Assembly (NCBI RefSeq): GCF_947497695.1 | Contig: NZ_CANMHM010000003.1 | Span: 310,001-374,000, forward strand | Length of the DNA stretch: 64,000 nt | Direction: 5' to 3' | From: an uncultured Polaribacter sp. | GTDB lineage: Bacteria > Bacteroidota > Bacteroidia > Flavobacteriales > Flavobacteriaceae | Shown: piece after piece, positions 37,349 through 45,505 of the stretch | Numbering within the stretch: position 1 is the first letter of the stretch | Layout: the number at the start of each line of letters is the position of its first letter | Made by a program: the position numbers and the translations under genes | The notes under the pieces: generated by a model | The model's database searches: none | Told to the model about the DNA's origin: nothing | What the model saw: only the letters and a program-made list of their open reading frames with translations

Positions 37349-38224
37349 ATGATTTTATTAGACGGGAAAAAAACATCAGCAGATATTAAAGAAGAAATTG
37401 CTTTAGAAGTAAGAGAAATAAAAGACAAAGGTCTTGCTACACCTCATTTAGCAGCAATCATAGTTGGTAGTAATGGTGCAAGTATTACTTATGTTAATGC
37501 AAAAGTAAAAGCCTGTGAACGTGTTGGTTTTGAATCTTCGTTAATAAGATTACCAGAAGAAACTACAGAAGAAGAATTATTGAATGAAATAGCAATCTTA
37601 AATGTTGATAAAGATATTGATGGTTTTATTGTTCAATTACCTTTACCAAAACATATTGATGAACAAAAGATATTAATGGCTGTAGACCCTGATAAAGATG
37701 TTGATGGATTTCATCCAACGAATGTTGGAAAAATGGCGTTAAACCTACCAACTTTTATTTCTGCAACTCCTTTTGGTATTTTAGAATTATTAGAAAGATA
37801 CCAAGTAGAAACTTCTGGTAAACATGTTGTTGTTTTAGGTAGAAGTCATATTGTAGGTAGCCCAATGAGTATTTTGTTATCTCAAAAAAGAAAGGTTGGT
37901 AACGCAACTGTTACCATGTGCCATAGTAGAACTAAAAACTTAAAAGAAATTACTTTACAAGCAGATATTGTTATTGCTGCCATTGGTATACCTGAGTTTT
38001 TAAAAGCAGACATGGTTAAAGAAAATGTTACTGTAATTGATGTTGGTATTACGCGTTTAGCGGATCCAAGTAAAAAAAGTGGATTTAGATTAGTAGGTGA
38101 TGTTGCTTTTGATGAAGTTGCTGCAAAATCTGAATTTATAACACCTGTTCCTGGAGGCGTTGGACCAATGACCATTGCAATGTTACTAAAAAACACCTTA
38201 TTAGCTTGCCAAAGAAATAACTAA
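37349..38224 (+). CDS. folD: Bifunctional methylenetetrahydrofolate dehydrogenase/cyclohydrolase
   Basis: 291 residues, usual for FolD. The catalytic Lys is in [16 protein letters not shown], the substrate loop in [13 protein letters not shown], the NADP-binding segment in [14 protein letters not shown], and the C-terminal family block in [19 protein letters not shown]. It interconverts methylene-, methenyl- and formyl-tetrahydrofolate in one-carbon metabolism. The next gene begins 3 nt after its stop, so the two share a transcript. Confidence 0.97.
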   Translation: MILLDGKKTSADIKEEIALEVREIKDKGLATPHLAAIIVGSNGASITYVNAKVKACERVGFESSLIRLPEETTEEELLNEIAILNVDKDIDGFIVQLPLPKHIDEQKILMAVDPDKDVDGFHPTNVGKMALNLPTFISATPFGILELLERYQVETSGKHVVVLGRSHIVGSPMSILLSQKRKVGNATVTMCHSRTKNLKEITLQADIVIAAIGIPEFLKADMVKENVTVIDVGITRLADPSKKSGFRLVGDVAFDEVAAKSEFITPVPGGVGPMTIAMLLKNTLLACQRNN

Positions 38225-38227
38225 AAG

Positions 38228-39139
38228 ATGGATGCAAAAACAACCACAAATTATATAAGTGAATACTTACAAATATTTGTTGGTATTGTTTTAACCAGTT
38301 TAGGTTTAAAAGCTTTTTTATTACCTAATGGTTTTTTAGATGGTGGTGTTACAGGTATTGCTATCTTGGTAAGAACGCAAATAGATGTAAACATGTCTTA
38401 TTTGTTGGTTATTTTTAGTATTCCTTTTTTAATTTTGGGCTATTTTACGGTTTCTAAACAGATTGTAATCAAATCGATTATTAGCATTATAGGAGTTGCC
38501 ATTTTTATACATTTCGAAAATTTTCAAACCATTACTAGTGATAAATTATTGATCTCTATTTTTGGTGGGTTGTTAGTAGGTTCAGGCATTGGAATCGCTA
38601 TTAGAAATGGTTCTGTTTTAGATGGCTCAGAAATTTTAGGTATTTATTTAAACGATAAATTTGGCATTAGTATTGGTAAAATTGTACTTTTTTTTAATAT
38701 TATTTTATTTGGTATAACTGCATTTGTTGTTTCTGTAGAGGTGGCCCTCTACTCTATTTTAACTTATATTATTGCTGCAAAAGTTACAGATACTGTGATA
38801 GAAGGTTTTGAGGATTTTATTGGAGTTACCATTGTCTCTAAAAACCATAATGCTATCAAAACCGCTATTTTAGAGGAATTAGGTGTAGGCTTAACCATTT
38901 ATAAAGGTGCATCTGGATTTGGAAATAAAGGAAAAGTAGAAGATTTTGATATTATACACTCTATTGTAAACAGAATAGATATTAAAAAAATGTACAAAAT
39001 TGTTCAAGAAATAGATACAGAGGCCTTTATTGTTGAGTTTGATGTAAATAACGTTAAAGGTGGTGTTTTAAGACATTATATTGATAAAAAGAAAAATAAA
39101 AAATTATCTAATAACTCAGTAAATACTAGTAAAAAATAA
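38228..39139 (+). CDS. YitT-family membrane protein
   Basis: 303 residues. The N-terminal part has about five to six membrane helices (DUF161 region) with the family block GFLDGGVTGIAIL and IGIAIRNGSVLDGSEILGI. The C-terminal part is the cytoplasmic DUF2179 ligand-binding domain (TIYKGASGFGNKGKVEDFDI). YitT proteins are common and probably transport or regulate small solutes; none of the ligands is certain. It is translationally linked to folD (3-nt gap). It converges with the cupin gene over 33 nt without a visible terminator. Confidence 0.88.
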   Translation: MDAKTTTNYISEYLQIFVGIVLTSLGLKAFLLPNGFLDGGVTGIAILVRTQIDVNMSYLLVIFSIPFLILGYFTVSKQIVIKSIISIIGVAIFIHFENFQTITSDKLLISIFGGLLVGSGIGIAIRNGSVLDGSEILGIYLNDKFGISIGKIVLFFNIILFGITAFVVSVEVALYSILTYIIAAKVTDTVIEGFEDFIGVTIVSKNHNAIKTAILEELGVGLTIYKGASGFGNKGKVEDFDIIHSIVNRIDIKKMYKIVQEIDTEAFIVEFDVNNVKGGVLRHYIDKKKNKKLSNNSVNTSKK

Positions 39140-39172
39140 ATATTCTTTTCTTACGAATCGGCCTACTTAAAA

Positions 39173-39541
39173 TTATTCATCTTCTCTATTTACTAAATCC
39201 ATAGAAAAAGCAGGCAAACAAATAGCAATATATTCACAAGTCTCTTCAAATGGATTTGAATATTGCACTCTTGTATTTTTTTCTATTTTAATAGATTGAC
39301 CAGCTTCTAAAACGATAATCTCTTCTTCTATGATAAATTGTTTTTTTCCTCTTATAATGTAAGTGTACTCGTCAAATTCTGGAGTTTGAAAAGGCTCTTT
39401 CCAGTTTGGAGGAGCAACCATATGTGCTAAACTTAATTGAGAATTACCATCTGTTGCATTTCCAAAATGTTCTTCTATTAATTTACCATCTGTTGTTGGA
39501 ACTACAAATGGCGATTTTTGAATCGTATATTTTTTTTTCAT
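39173..39541 (-). CDS. Cupin-domain protein
   Basis: 122 residues from the ATG at 39541. A longer frame to 39667 would translate through the structured element upstream and is rejected. The cupin barrel is visible (PEFDEYTYIIRGKKQFIIEEE, then IKIEKNTRVQYSNPF), with Asp/Glu and His-poor metal positions, so metal binding is not certain. Proteins of this type are small sensors or isomerases; the ligand is unknown. A three-stem structured element ends 14 nt before the ATG and may control this gene. Confidence 0.75.
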   Translation of the reverse strand: MKKKYTIQKSPFVVPTTDGKLIEEHFGNATDGNSQLSLAHMVAPPNWKEPFQTPEFDEYTYIIRGKKQFIIEEEIIVLEAGQSIKIEKNTRVQYSNPFEETCEYIAICLPAFSMDLVNREDE

Positions 39542-39555
39542 AAATGATTGGTTTT

Positions 39556-39665
39556 GCGTAAGCGATTGAAATGGCATCCTTTTTATGCAAAAAACACTTA
39601 AATTATTTCTGCATAAAAAGATATAATTGAAAGCGTGGTCACGCATTTTTATGCGTGATACGCCC
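39556..39665 (-). ncRNA. Three-way-junction structured element upstream of the cupin gene
   Basis: Read on the minus strand: a closing stem GCGTA (39663-39659) with TACGC (39560-39556); a hairpin TCACGCAT/ATGCGTGA (39639-39658); and a hairpin with an 11-bp perfect stem CTTTTTATGCA/TGCATAAAAAG (39579-39620). Two joining segments share TTTCAAT. The element ends 14 nt before the cupin ATG and starts 10 nt after the stop of the upstream lipoprotein gene. It could be a cis-acting leader, a processed RNA or a dispersed structured repeat. Confidence 0.55.
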
Positions 39666-39675
39666 AAAAAAGACT

Positions 39676-40242
39676 TTAATTAAACCAAACAATAAACGTT
39701 TTCATCTTTGCTAAATCTGGAATTTGCTCTATGGTTACTTTCTGAGTATTGAATTCTTTTAAACCTAATTCTTCATTATCAATAGTAATTGTGGTATTTA
39801 AATTATCTAAAAACAAGGTTGCAGAAGAAAAAGTACGTTCTATTTTATTGATATTATTATTTGCATTGATATCTATAAAATTAGAATTGATGTTGATACC
39901 AGATTCCGTTTTAAAACGTGCATCATGAATTTCGATACTTTTTATTGTTGATGTAGAGTCTAATTGTTCTTTTGGCAAAATGGTTAACAAAAGCTTCCCT
40001 CCTTTTTCAAAAATATAATATTCATCATCTTCTTGAAAATAATTATCTCCTTGTGCTCCTTCGCTTAAATTTTTAACGATAGAATCGTTTTTAAAAATAT
40101 CACTTAATTCTTGTATGGTAGTTTTGGTAGTAACATTACCAACCACACCTTTTTCTATTTTAAACTTACTATTGCCACTGCAACTAATTATAAATGCTGA
40201 AAATACGATTGCAATTATTGGTACAAGATTTTTTTTAATCAT
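39676..40242 (-). CDS. Lipoprotein of unknown function
   Basis: 188 residues. The signal ends at FIISC, a lipobox. The mature part is soluble with no known domain; it has EKGVVGNVTTKTTIQELSDIF, a possible small alpha/beta unit, and a beta-rich end (TFSSATLFLDNLNTTITIDN). The gene lies between the HerA-like ATPase and the cupin gene on the same strand. Start chosen because it gives a normal basic n-region (MIKKNL). Function unknown. Confidence 0.7.
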   Translation of the reverse strand: MIKKNLVPIIAIVFSAFIISCSGNSKFKIEKGVVGNVTTKTTIQELSDIFKNDSIVKNLSEGAQGDNYFQEDDEYYIFEKGGKLLLTILPKEQLDSTSTIKSIEIHDARFKTESGININSNFIDINANNNINKIERTFSSATLFLDNLNTTITIDNEELGLKEFNTQKVTIEQIPDLAKMKTFIVWFN

Positions 40243-40287
40243 TATATAGGTTTTAATATCTGTTTAAACGTGTTTTATTTCAATTTT

Positions 40288-41859
40288 TTACTTTAATACT
40301 TTTTTTAATATACCAAATGCTGCTCTAATAAAAGTAGCACTGGTTAATACTTTTACAATAGGATTTTGTGCTGTACTTCGCCTTCTTGAACTACTTCTTG
40401 ACGCTCTTTCTTCTCGTTGTCTTTCCTTCTCTTTTTCTTTAGCTAATTTTTCTTTTTCCTTTTGATCTGCTTCAGCTTGTATTGCTTTTTCTTCTGCCTT
40501 ATTAATTCCTGCAATCTTAGCATTTAATAATTCGTACGCACTTTCTCTGTCTAAATTTTCGTTATATTTATAGAAAAGACGCGAATTGTTAATAACATTT
40601 TTCAGCTCTTTATCAGTCAAAACATCCATTCTACTCATTGGAGCTCTTAACATGGTTCTTGCCAATGGAGTTGGAATTCCTTTTTCATTTAAAACCGATA
40701 CAAATGCTTCTCCAATACCTAATTGTGTTAGCACATCTTTGGTTTCATAATATACAGAATCTGGATAATTTTCTGCCGCTAACTTAATTGCTTTTCTATC
40801 TTTTGCAGTAAATGCTCTTAATGCATGTTGAATTTTTAAACCCAATTGTGCTAAAATATCTTCTGGCACATCTTTAGGGTTTTGCGTAACAAAATAAAGA
40901 CCAATACCTTTAGAACGAATTAATTTTACAATACTTTCTATCTGATTTAATAAGGCTTTAGAAGCTTCTTCAAACACCAAATGAGCTTCATCAATAAAAA
41001 TGATTAACTCTGGTTTATCTGCATCTCCTTGTTCTGGAAACGTTTCATAAACTTCAGCTAATAATTGCAACATAAAGGTAGAAAACAACTTTGGTTTGTC
41101 TTGTATATCTGTTAAACGTAATACAGAAATAATTCCTTTTCCATCTTCATCTACTCTTGTTAAATCTTCTACTTCAAAAGATTTCTCGCCAAAGAATAAA
41201 TCGCCTCCTTGTTGTTCTATTTCTACAATTTTACGTAAAATTGCTCCTGTAGAGGAAGATGAAATACGCCCATATTCTGCTTGTATTTCTTCTTTACCTT
41301 CATTGGTAACATATTGTAAAACCTTTTTAAAGTCTTTAATATCTAAAAGTGCGAATTTATTGTCATCACAATATTTAAAAATGATGGCTACAATACCACT
41401 TTGAGTTTCTGTTAAATCTAAAATTCTTGATAATAAAACAGGTCCAAATTCAGATACTGTTGCACGCATTCTTGTGCCATCTTGTTCAGAAATGGTCAAC
41501 ACTTCTATTGGAAATTTCTGTGCTGTAAAAGGAAAACCAATTTTTGCATGACGTTCATCAATCTTTGCATGTCCTGGACTTGGTTGTGCCAAACCAGACA
41601 AATCTCCTTTAATGTCCATTAACAAAACAGGAATTCCTTTATCTGATAGCGTTTCTGCTAATACTTGTAAAGTTTTAGTTTTTCCTGTTCCTGTTGCTCC
41701 TGCAATTAAACCATGTCTATTTAATGTTTTTAAAGGAACTTTTACAATGGCATCTGTAATGGTTTCTTCGCCCAACATTGCAGCTCCCAAAGCCACATAA
41801 TCTCCTTTGGTTTTATAACCATCATTAATGTATTCAAAAAATTCTTCTTGCTGACTCAT
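40288..41859 (-). CDS. HerA-like ATPase (DUF853 family)
   Basis: 523 residues. The Walker A is AGATGTGKTKTLQVLAE (residues about 33-50), the Walker B IIFIDEAHLVFEEASK, and the arginine/sensor segment GIGLYFVTQNPKDVPEDI, all as in the DUF853 branch of FtsK/HerA ATPases. The C-terminal 70 residues are Lys/Glu/Arg-rich and coiled (KEKEKLAKEKEKERQREERA), then a short hydrophobic helix. Family members form hexamers that translocate DNA, and related HerA proteins pair with nucleases in antiviral systems, but no NurA or SIR2 partner lies next to this gene, so a housekeeping role is equally possible. Confidence 0.87.
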   Translation of the reverse strand: MSQQEEFFEYINDGYKTKGDYVALGAAMLGEETITDAIVKVPLKTLNRHGLIAGATGTGKTKTLQVLAETLSDKGIPVLLMDIKGDLSGLAQPSPGHAKIDERHAKIGFPFTAQKFPIEVLTISEQDGTRMRATVSEFGPVLLSRILDLTETQSGIVAIIFKYCDDNKFALLDIKDFKKVLQYVTNEGKEEIQAEYGRISSSSTGAILRKIVEIEQQGGDLFFGEKSFEVEDLTRVDEDGKGIISVLRLTDIQDKPKLFSTFMLQLLAEVYETFPEQGDADKPELIIFIDEAHLVFEEASKALLNQIESIVKLIRSKGIGLYFVTQNPKDVPEDILAQLGLKIQHALRAFTAKDRKAIKLAAENYPDSVYYETKDVLTQLGIGEAFVSVLNEKGIPTPLARTMLRAPMSRMDVLTDKELKNVINNSRLFYKYNENLDRESAYELLNAKIAGINKAEEKAIQAEADQKEKEKLAKEKEKERQREERASRSSSRRRSTAQNPIVKVLTSATFIRAAFGILKKVLK

Positions 41860-41986
41860 CTTGTAAAATTTCGATAAAAATAATCAAAGTTTAAGAGTTA
41901 AGAAATTATTTGAAGATTTTGTTGAAAATAGTTTTTGTTGGAAGTTGATATTCAAATTCTGAATGAAAAACATCGGCGTAAAAAAA

Positions 41987-42004
41987 GCCACGAATTCACG
42001 AATT
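41987..42004. repeat. Dispersed repeat unit GCCACGAATTCACGAATT
   Basis: An 18-nt unit matching the left arm at 23107 with one difference. It lies between the HerA-like gene and nrnA; no inverted partner is seen nearby. A partial AATTCACGAATTTT occurs near 43205. Confidence 0.7.
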
Positions 42005-42075
42005 ATATTAAGCTCAAAATTGAGACGTTCTTATAATTAGTGAACTAATAGCTCATAAACTTAAAAGTATAATTC

Positions 42076-43080
42076 TTATCCTTTGGGAAAATACTGTGGA
42101 ATCAATCCTTTTAACTTCTCTAAAGTTTCATCAACAGTTAAATCACTCATTCCTCCAGAAGCATTTGCATGTCCTCCTCCATTAAAATGTTCTTTTGCCA
42201 AAACGTTTACAGGGTTTTCTACTCCTTTAGATCGGAAAGAAATTTTCATAATTCCGTCTCTTTCTGTAAACACAATAGCAGCTTTCATTCCTTTTATTGA
42301 TAAAACAGTATTTGCCAAACTATCTGTATCACCTTTTTTGTAATTGTATTCAGCTAACTCTTCTTTGGATAAGGAAATAATCCCTACATTATTTTCATAC
42401 AAAATTTCTAATTTTTTACTCATGGCATATCCTTGCAAACGCAAACGAGTTTCTGTATTATTATCACTTAATTTTTCATGAATTAGATGATGTTCCACTC
42501 CTGCCTCTAAAAGTTTTGCTAAAACCTCGTGTGTTCTTGGTTTTACATAACTGAATCTGAAACTGCCTGTATCTGTTAAAATACCTAAGTATAAAGGAGT
42601 TCCTATTTTCTCATCTAACAGCTCTAAATTGTCAGATTGCTCTATTAAATCTACAATTAATTGTGATGTTGAAGATGCTGTAGTTTCTGAAAGGGTAATT
42701 GTTGGAAATTCTTCAGGATTTAAATGATGATCGATCATTATTTTTTTACAAGTTGCCGCTTCTAACAAGGTTTGCATTTCTGGTCCTACTCTATTGGTTG
42801 CATTGTAATCTAAACAGAAAATTAAATCTGCTTGTTGCATTTGTGCAGTTACTTCCTCAGGATTTTCATCCATTAAAATAATGGAAGTAGTATCTAACCA
42901 ATCTAAAAAATCGGGTGCTTTATCTGGATGACAAACCACTGCTTTTTTCCCTAATTTTTCTATAAAATGTAATAAACCTAAAGAAGAACCAATAGAATCT
43001 CCATCTGCAGATTTGTGTGCTGTAATAACGATATTTGAAGCAGCTTGTATTGCTGCTTCTATTTGTTTGTAAATATTCAT
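42076..43080 (-). CDS. nrnA: Oligoribonuclease / PAP phosphatase NrnA (DHH family)
   Basis: 334 residues. The DHH motif is in KIMIDHHLNPEEFP and the first Asp pair in AHKSADGDSIGSSLGL; LYLGILTDTGSFRFSY is the third metal block. The C-terminal DHHA1 domain ends with GGGHANASGGM. The enzyme degrades nanoRNA and the sulfur-metabolism by-product pAp in the cytoplasm, using Mn or Mg. It stands alone. The upstream 220 nt hold no clear gene. Confidence 0.94.
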   Translation of the reverse strand: MNIYKQIEAAIQAASNIVITAHKSADGDSIGSSLGLLHFIEKLGKKAVVCHPDKAPDFLDWLDTTSIILMDENPEEVTAQMQQADLIFCLDYNATNRVGPEMQTLLEAATCKKIMIDHHLNPEEFPTITLSETTASSTSQLIVDLIEQSDNLELLDEKIGTPLYLGILTDTGSFRFSYVKPRTHEVLAKLLEAGVEHHLIHEKLSDNNTETRLRLQGYAMSKKLEILYENNVGIISLSKEELAEYNYKKGDTDSLANTVLSIKGMKAAIVFTERDGIMKISFRSKGVENPVNVLAKEHFNGGGHANASGGMSDLTVDETLEKLKGLIPQYFPKG

Positions 43081-43303
43081 GTATGGTGTTTTGTATAATT
43101 ACTATAAACTATAACAACTGAATCTTCTTTTTAAGAATGCGAAGGTAGGTTTAATATTGAAGTAACAAAGAAAGTTTTTAAAAATTCAAGTAAAAATCAT
43201 CGATAATTCACGAATTTTTAACCCTAAAATTTCGCCGGAAATTTGATCACTAAACTTTATCTATCATTAGTTAAAAAAATGCAAGAAACATTCTTTTCGC
43301 AAT

Positions 43304-44323
43304 TTACTCTGATAACTCTACTATTTTTTCCCAAACACTATTATTAACTGAAATGCCCTCTTTAAGGTTTTTCGTTTTAGTTTTAGAACTTTGTTCTCCA
43401 GGATAATACGTTTTATCTCCAGGATTCATCGGTTCTACATCATGAGTATAATCAATTATTTCGTTGATGAGTTTTTCTTGCAGCTCTTTATCATTAAAAA
43501 CTTCTGGATAAATACAAAGAAATACCTGAGAAACACCTGTTTCATATTCATTTAAACCTACTCTGTAAGTAGAATCTCCAGCAGATAATAAAGTTGCCAA
43601 CATGTCTAAAATTATTGAAAGAGCAGATCCTTTCCAATACCCAATAGGTAAACCACGTTCTTTTAATAAAATTTCTTCTGGATCATTAGAAAGTTGGTCA
43701 TTGCTGTCCCAACCACCAACAAAAGGTAACTTTTCTCCTCGAAGTTTGTAATTGTTTATTTTTCCAAATGCAAATTGTGAAATCGACATATCTAACACAA
43801 CATGCCCTTCTTTTCTTGGTATTGAAACAACAAACGGATTATTACCAATTCTACTATATTTTCCTCCCCAAGCAGGCATATTAGGTTGTGTATTTGTAAA
43901 AATAATTGAAATGCAATCTGCATCTGCTATTTGCCTTCCATACGTTCCACCTCTCATCCAATGATTGGTATTGCGTAAAGCTACCATTCCCATTCCATTT
44001 AATTTAGCCAATTCTACAGCTCTATTGGCACATTTTGAAGCATTAACAACACCTGAACCAAAATGACCATCCCACCTTTCTATACTTCCAAAACTTTCTA
44101 CTTTTTCAGCTTCTGCATCTATTTTAATGATACCTTTTTTAACATATTCAATAAAAAGTGGCACTCTATTAATTCCATGAGAATGTACACCTAACAATGT
44201 ACTTTCAGTATGCACATTCGCCATTAACTGAGCTTTTTCTTTACTAAACTTGTATTTTAAAAATAGTTTATAAAGTATATCCTGCATTTTTTTGGGTGTA
44301 ATTTTCTGGGTGTTTTTAGTCAT
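43304..44323 (-). CDS. Ldh-family oxidoreductase, 3-dehydro-L-gulonate 2-dehydrogenase type
   Basis: 339 residues of the malate/L-lactate dehydrogenase (YiaK/Ldh) fold, unrelated to the classical Rossmann LDHs. Diagnostic segments are LLGVHSHGINRVPLFIEY, GMVALRNTNHWMRGGTYG (substrate His), WGGKYSRIGNNPFVVSIP, and GYWKGSALSIILDMLATLLS. The run of matches is closest to E. coli YiaK, which reduces 2,3-diketo-L-gulonate with NADH. No other ascorbate or gulonate genes are adjacent. The assignment to that reaction is probable, not certain. Confidence 0.85.
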   Translation of the reverse strand: MTKNTQKITPKKMQDILYKLFLKYKFSKEKAQLMANVHTESTLLGVHSHGINRVPLFIEYVKKGIIKIDAEAEKVESFGSIERWDGHFGSGVVNASKCANRAVELAKLNGMGMVALRNTNHWMRGGTYGRQIADADCISIIFTNTQPNMPAWGGKYSRIGNNPFVVSIPRKEGHVVLDMSISQFAFGKINNYKLRGEKLPFVGGWDSNDQLSNDPEEILLKERGLPIGYWKGSALSIILDMLATLLSAGDSTYRVGLNEYETGVSQVFLCIYPEVFNDKELQEKLINEIIDYTHDVEPMNPGDKTYYPGEQSSKTKTKNLKEGISVNNSVWEKIVELSE

Positions 44324-44578
44324 TTTATAATGGTTTTGAAGCTTTAGGCAAATTAAAAAGGTCTATCTTTAGTTTATTGATTAATTACAAATTTGGAGTT
44401 TTTATTTTAAAGAAACAAACTGTAGTCATTAATTGCATTTTTAAATATTGCTTCAACTTTTTTTATTGATATTTACTTTTATTGATTTAAAAAATTTTAA
44501 TCAAAAAAATAAGTAATAACCTTTACTTCAATATTTTTTCATTGCCAAAACCAAACCTGATTTTTTAATATATAATGA

Positions 44579-44608
44579 TTGTTTAATTCATAAAATAATG
44601 TACTTTTG
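44579..44608 (+). promoter_or_regulatory. Strong promoter of the arginine/proline operon
   Basis: TTG (44579-44581) and TACTTTTG (44601-44608) are separated by exactly 19 nt, the best consensus match in the window. It precedes a leader of about 300 nt. Confidence 0.8.
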
Positions 44609-44620
44609 TAGCATATATTA

Positions 44621-44780
44621 ACGAAAGGGGCTTTTGCCGACGATTTAGAGTTAATAGTTAAGTTAGTTATTCAGTGAAAACAGAAAACAACATATCTCTT
44701 ATCTCCTTTGTTTTAGTAGCAAATACTAAAACAGTTGTTCTGCGTTTTCCTAAAACTCGTCCCTAAAAGGGGCTATTCAT
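44621..44780 (+). promoter_or_regulatory. Structured leader of the arginine/proline operon
   Basis: The leader holds a GGC/GCC hairpin (44629-44638), a long-range stem GACGATTT (44639-44646) with AAACTCGTC (44753-44761, one bulge), an inner perfect hairpin GTTTTAGTA/TACTAAAAC (44710-44732) and a closing CCCTAAAAGGG hairpin (44761-44771). It fits none of the riboswitch classes I recognise. Between 44780 and the first ATG at 44917 there are only two tiny frames (8 and 4 codons), neither rich in Arg codons. Confidence 0.5.
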
Positions 44781-44916
44781 TTTAAGAAAGTAATTCACTT
44801 TCGCTTTTCGTTTTTATATAAAATACATGTTGTTAATTTCTATTTTAAAATAGAAACCATCAACTATTAATCAATTTAAAATTAAAGCTTTTTTAAAGTT
44901 TTATGGATAATAAATA

Positions 44917-45483
44917 ATGAATACCAAATTAAACACCAATTTTTTAAGTGTTATAAATAAGGCAGAAAACTATTGCGAAGAAGAAGGAATAGATATTGAA
45001 CTTGTTTTTAAACTTTCAGAAAATAAATTAGAAATTATTTCTGAAAGATCTAAAGAGCTTCCTACACTCTATTTTGTTAGTGTAGAATTGCTTCGTAAAA
45101 GAATTAAAAACGGTTGTTTTATATTGATTAGAGATGGTGAAATATTAGGTCATATTTTTGCACACGAACATTTGGTAAAAGGACATTCTGTTTTTGAAAG
45201 AGCTTGTTTATGGGTAAATAGAGATTTTAGAAACTATAATTTGGGTTTGTTATTAATGAGTAGAATGACAGAGTTGTTTACAGAAAGTTTTTTAATTTCG
45301 ATTGCACAAACTCCTAAAGTGCATCATTATAATCAAATGTTAGGAATGACACATGTTACACTAGCTCAAATGTCTAAAGTATTAGTAGAAGAGTTAGAAA
45401 AATTAGGGAAATTAAGAGACGAAATACACTATAAGTATTTTGTAAACGCAACTTTTGAAGCAGAAATAAGACAATTAAAATAA
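44917..45483 (+). CDS. GNAT-family acyltransferase, first gene of the arginine operon
   Basis: 188 residues with a GNAT fold: FILIRDGEILGHIFAHEHLV, then ACLWVNRDFRNYNLGLLLMSRMTELF, the acyl-CoA-binding pyrophosphate loop (R-N-Y-N-L-G). It is the only acyltransferase in the operon; no argJ or classical argA is present. It is therefore the best candidate for making N-acyl-glutamate from glutamate and acetyl- or succinyl-CoA. This role is inferred from position. The start at 44917 is the first ATG with a normal N-terminus; the short frames upstream (8 and 4 codons) are leaders or chance. Confidence 0.85.
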   Translation: MNTKLNTNFLSVINKAENYCEEEGIDIELVFKLSENKLEIISERSKELPTLYFVSVELLRKRIKNGCFILIRDGEILGHIFAHEHLVKGHSVFERACLWVNRDFRNYNLGLLLMSRMTELFTESFLISIAQTPKVHHYNQMLGMTHVTLAQMSKVLVEELEKLGKLRDEIHYKYFVNATFEAEIRQLK

Positions 45484-45505
45484 ATAATTTGTATAAATAA
45501 AATAA

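Noticed and set aside
39542..39667. N-terminal extension of the cupin protein
   Set aside because: It would translate the structured element; the ATG at 39541 starts the cupin fold directly.
40288..41859. HerA-NurA or HerA-SIR2 antiviral module
   Set aside because: No partner nuclease or SIR2 gene flanks the HerA-like ATPase.
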